Below are positions 61,901-64,000 of a DNA stretch of 64,000 nucleotides, one piece after another. The notes below the pieces were generated by a model that worked only from the letters and a program-made list of their open reading frames with translations, was not told the DNA's origin and made no database searches. The stretch covers positions 62,001 through 126,000 of the forward strand of contig JADKKI010000038.1 of NCBI GenBank assembly GCA_016720595.1, given 5' to 3'. Positions within the stretch are counted from its first letter, which is position 1, and the number at the start of each line of letters is the position of its first letter. The position numbers were made by a program, and so were the translations under genes. The stretch is from Myxococcales bacterium (GTDB taxonomy: Bacteria; Myxococcota_A; Polyangia; Haliangiales; Haliangiaceae).

Positions 61901-64000
61901 TCGCCGGCGTATACGTGACGCCGGTGCCGCCTCCGGTGATCGCCACCGAGCCATGCGCCGGCTGGGTCACGCTCATCACGAACTTGGGCCCGCCGTCGAC
62001 GTCGGTGTCGTTCGCGAGGACGTTGATCGGATTGGCGCCGCTGTCCTCGAGAACGGTGGCGCTGTCGGCGATCGCGACCGGCGCCTCGTCGAGATCGAGC
62101 ACGTTGATGATCAGGGCCTTCTCGAACACCTGACCGCCGCTGTCGGTGGAGCGGACGCGGATCGTGTAGACGTTCTTGGTCTCGTAGTCGAACACGCCGA
62201 CCGTGGTGACCAGGTCGCCGACGATCGCGAACGAGGCGTTGTCCGTGCTGCCGACGCCCGGCACCAGCGCGTACACGAAGGTCTGCGCCGGATCCGGGTC
62301 GACGGTGGTCAGCGTGCCGACGGTGGAGCCCGACGGAGAGTTCTCGACGATCGAGCTCGGGTTGAGGAGGATGTCGGTCGGCACGGAGCCCGTCGGCGAC
62401 ACGCCGGTGCCGGTGACCACGAGGGCCGGGGCGCCACCGGGTGTGGCGATCGCGGCGAGCGTGGCCATCGCCGGCCCGGCGACCACCGGGGCAAACCGGA
62501 TCTGCAGGATGCACGAGGCGCCCGCGGCGAGCGCCTGGCCCGAGCACGGGTCGGTGACGAGCTGGAACGGCCCCGCGCCGAGCGTGACGACGACGGGGCC
62601 CGAGAGTACCGAGCCGGGCGAGTTCGACAGCCGGAACCGCTGGAGCCCGGAGACCAGGTTGACCGGGATCGATCCGAAGCTCGTGCCGTCGAGCGCCGTC
62701 AGGGTCAGGCCCTCGGTGCCGGTGCCGGTGAGGCGCTCGGCGGCCGAATCGAACGGGCCCGCGCCGATCGAGAAGGTGATCGTCCCGAGCTTCGGCCCGA
62801 CGCTGGTGGGTGAGAACCGCACGCCAACCGTGCAGGTCCCGCCGGCGCCGCCGATCGTGGTGGGGCAGGTGGTGCTGATCGTCGCGTACTGCGCGGGTGC
62901 GCCGAACGCCTCGGTGATCGTGAACGGCTTCGCGGTGCTGGTGTTGTTGCGGACGGTGATCAGCACGTCCTGCGGGATCGTGGTGTTGACCGTGGAGATC
63001 CCGAAGTCATACGGATCGACGACGGGGCCGCTGTTGATCGCGATGATCTCGATCCGCGGGCGAGAGATCCCGACGAGCGCGGCGGTGGCGGTGCCGCCGG
63101 GCGTGGCGGTGGCGACGAGCGTCGCCGTGCGCGTGCCGATGCCGAGCGGAAGAAATGTCATCGTGACGGTGCACGTCGCGTCGGCGGCCAGCGTGGTGCA
63201 GGTCGTCGAATCGATCGAGAACTCGGCGGCGTTGGGGCCGGTGACCGACAGGTTGATCGGGCCGGTGGTGGCCTCGCCCGTGTTCTGGACGGTGAGCGTC
63301 TGCGCCGCGGTGGGATCACCGACGGTCGTCGTCGGGAACCCGTAGCTCGATGGGATGATGATGAGGCCGCCCGGGGCGATGCCATCTCCGGTCACGGTCG
63401 CGCTGACGGCGCCGCCCGGCGATGCGGTGACGCCGATCGTGGCGGAGACGACGCCGATCGCCGTCGGGGCGAACCGGACCTGCACGTCGCAGCTGCCGTT
63501 GGGAGCCAGGGTGAGCGTGCAGGTGGTGCCGGCGAGCTGGAACGCGGAGGCACCCGCACCGGTGAGCGACACCGCCGGGATGCCCGAGACCTGCCCGCCG
63601 GTGTTGGTCACCGTGAACGTCAGCGGCGCGGACATCGCGCCCATCGCCACCGAGCCGAAGCTGCGCGCGGCGGGCGAGATCGTGATCGCTGCACCGGAGA
63701 CGCCGAAGCCCGACAGCCCGGCGTTGACCGTTCCGCCCGGAGCGCCGGCGATGGTGATCGAAGCGTGGGCGACCCCGCCCGTCGTCGGCAGGAACGTCAC
63801 GGACAGCGTGCACTGCGCGCCGGGGGCGAGGGCGGTGCCGCTGCAGCCATCGGAGCCGGCGATCACCTGGAACTGGTTGGCCTGCGATCCGCCGAGCGTC
63901 GTCGACAACGGGCCCGACGTCGCGGCGGTGTTGTTGGTCACCGTGAACTGCCGCGCGGCGGCCGTCTGGCCGACGTTGGTGTTCGCGAACGCATGGGTGG
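58938..64000 (-). CDS. Giant surface protein: ASH repeats, Ig/cadherin-like repeats, FG-GAP propeller; N-terminus outside the window
   Basis: The frame is open to the right edge, so the start is missing; at least 1687 residues are seen. Three zones follow one another. About 64000-62390: at least five ASH/choice-of-anchor-D-type repeats (FxxxxVGQTAAxxxFTVTNN, SFGSVAMGAMSAPLTFTVTNTG). About 62350-60990: a cadherin-like domain then about five Ig-like repeats (VLANDTDVDGGP, TYTPAxDYAGPDAFTYTLNGG). About 60960-58938: about 14 FG-GAP/VCBS units with calcium loops (GDFNGDGNEDLAVA, ADLDRDGDLDLATA). Such proteins are secreted adhesins or matrix components. The stop is followed by the kinase gene 148 bp further on. 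Confidence 0.9.
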   Translation of the reverse strand, partial: THAFANTNVGQTAAARQFTVTNNTAATSGPLSTTLGGSQANQFQVIAGSDGCSGTALAPGAQCTLSVTFLPTTGGVAHASITIAGAPGGTVNAGLSGFGVSGAAITISPAARSFGSVAMGAMSAPLTFTVTNTGGQVSGIPAVSLTGAGASAFQLAGTTCTLTLAPNGSCDVQVRFAPTAIGVVSATIGVTASPGGAVSATVTGDGIAPGGLIIIPSSYGFPTTTVGDPTAAQTLTVQNTGEATTGPINLSVTGPNAAEFSIDSTTCTTLAADATCTVTMTFLPLGIGTRTATLVATATPGGTATAALVGISRPRIEIIAINSGPVVDPYDFGISTVNTTIPQDVLITVRNNTSTAKPFTITEAFGAPAQYATISTTCPTTIGGAGGTCTVGVRFSPTSVGPKLGTITFSIGAGPFDSAAERLTGTGTEGLTLTALDGTSFGSIPVNLVSGLQRFRLSNSPGSVLSGPVVVTLGAGPFQLVTDPCSGQALAAGASCILQIRFAPVVAGPAMATLAAIATPGGAPALVVTGTGVSPTGSVPTDILLNPSSIVENSPSGSTVGTLTTVDPDPAQTFVYALVPGVGSTDNASFAIVGDLVTTVGVFDYETKNVYTIRVRSTDSGGQVFEKALIINVLDLDEAPVAIADSATVLEDSGANPINVLANDTDVDGGPKFVMSVTQPAHGSVAITGGGTGVTYTPAMDYAGPDAFTYTLNGGSLAIVSVTVTPVDDPPVAVADLVTLPEDNGPTPIDVLANDLDIDGGPLQIVSVTPVAHGTVVITGGGTGVTYTPAANYAGPDAFTYTLNGGSVGAVSITVTPIDDLPVAVNDSIVLVEDTSYTFDPTGNDTDVDGGPKMIISTTPPTFGVITFVAGGVKYQPNPNYFGPDSYTYTLNGGSTATVSIIVTPVDDPPTATNDVITVAQNSAPTTVDVLANDLDGDGGPKIVASVVQPAHGTVVITGGQLAVTYQPAAGYCNTDAGGTPDTFTYMVNGGSTATVFVTVTCDVLGPATDVPVDPGTRPIAIARGDFNGDGNEDLAVALFTNDAVDVLLGNGDGSFGTPLGIATGAGPISLVTGDFDGDGDLDLAVACANDNTVRLHLGAGTGLFSSGTSLPVGASPRSVVAADLDRDGDLDLATANAGASSASILLGSGTGAFAAATSVAFGTTPLGIAVGDLDRDGKLDLAVASSGTNTVGIRFGTGTGTFGALTTIAVGAAPTGVALGDLDNDGLLDVIATNGGANTISVARGVGGGAFSAASPTTVGANPSAVTLADANADGRLDVLVTNEASNTVTVLTSAGGSFAAPMSFLVSGSPRGLVTADFNEDGKVDVAVATFGAANVSLLLGVVGSNATGAFTGNTTLSAVGAQGVAFADLDRNGYPDLAFAGGTGNQVGVILGGSSGFTPASFYAGGIDPVAIAVGDVNRDGAPDLATADATFGTVSIYLGTGTGTFGTGTTFAAGAGARALALADVDRNGTLDVVVANSTANTVSVLLGTGAGTFGAPTAFTVGTTPRAVAVADVDRNGTLDLVVANGGGTVSVLAGTGSGGFGAAASFAAGTSPSGVAIADLDGDGLYDLAVTSSSDGMVYTLANTGASFAAAVGHPTGTTPVAVAIGDVNGDGKPDLAVANAGSGSASILVNSGSGFAAATTVAVGNGPAGIVLADWNRDGKLDLATSNAGAGTVSVRSGL

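Overview
The window is a very GC-rich chromosomal segment that reads like a member of the Myxococcota (Polyangia / Kofleriaceae-Haliangium-like myxobacteria). The grounds are: two secreted proteins ending in MYXO-CTERM-type tripartite tails; many short lipoprotein leaders; a eukaryote-like Ser/Thr kinase beside a PPP-type phosphatase; large surface proteins built from ASH, Ig-like and FG-GAP repeats; frequent GTG starts; and ATGA/GTGA-coupled genes. The assignment is inference from content, not from a marker gene. I see no rRNA, tRNA or CRISPR array.

Layout. 1-8746: end of a quinone-oxidoreductase-like gene, a glycine-rich lipoprotein, a PHB-depolymerase-like esterase, an L,D-transpeptidase lipoprotein, a two-gene nucleotidyltransferase module, a single-pass membrane protein, a ferritin-like lipoprotein and a family I-type lipase. 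9002-23550: one long respiratory operon, with alternative complex III (actA, actB, actC, a fused actDE, actF), a small membrane protein, a SCO copper chaperone, and caa3-type cytochrome c oxidase (ctaC, ctaD, ctaE, ctaF). Quinol electrons would pass from ACIII through its haem subunits to the cytochrome c domain of CtaC and on to oxygen. 23562-30452: a hydrolase, a REP-associated-type (Y1/HUH) transposase with upstream hairpins, a cell-wall amidase, and a membrane protein / M28 peptidase / YdcF run. 30473-41242: periplasmic and outer-membrane proteins, a PPP phosphatase and Ser/Thr kinase convergent pair, a GIY-YIG protein, a 2OG-Fe(II) oxygenase, and a tandem pair of MYXO-CTERM propeller proteins. 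41245-49773: a methyltransferase, a haem-oxygenase-like protein, chorismate mutase/prephenate dehydrogenase, an SDR, a phospholipase-D-like lipoprotein, a beta-barrel, a repeat lipoprotein and a Coq4-like protein. 49774-56995: a TetR regulator divergent from coq4-like, then a tightly coupled operon of Cys-rich lipoprotein, outer-membrane protein, ECF sigma factor, FecR/TPR membrane protein and subtilase. 57119-64000: a REC-HK-REC hybrid kinase with a degenerate first receiver, and the C-terminal part of a giant ASH/Ig/FG-GAP surface protein that runs off the window.

Most unusual points: (1) CtaE carries an extra loop of about 260 residues with 12 cysteines between TM3 and TM4. (2) Four proteins of the respiratory operon have His/Asp-rich N-termini. 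(3) actB has two compensating single-C indels that break its frame. (4) A palindromic repeat family, built from roughly 8-nt units, occupies two convergent intergenic gaps. (5) The coq4-like/tetR divergent promoter has a near-consensus sigma-70 promoter overlapped by two operator copies. (6) A DP-x-DP-x-C motif is shared between two neighbouring surface proteins in the ECF sigma operon.
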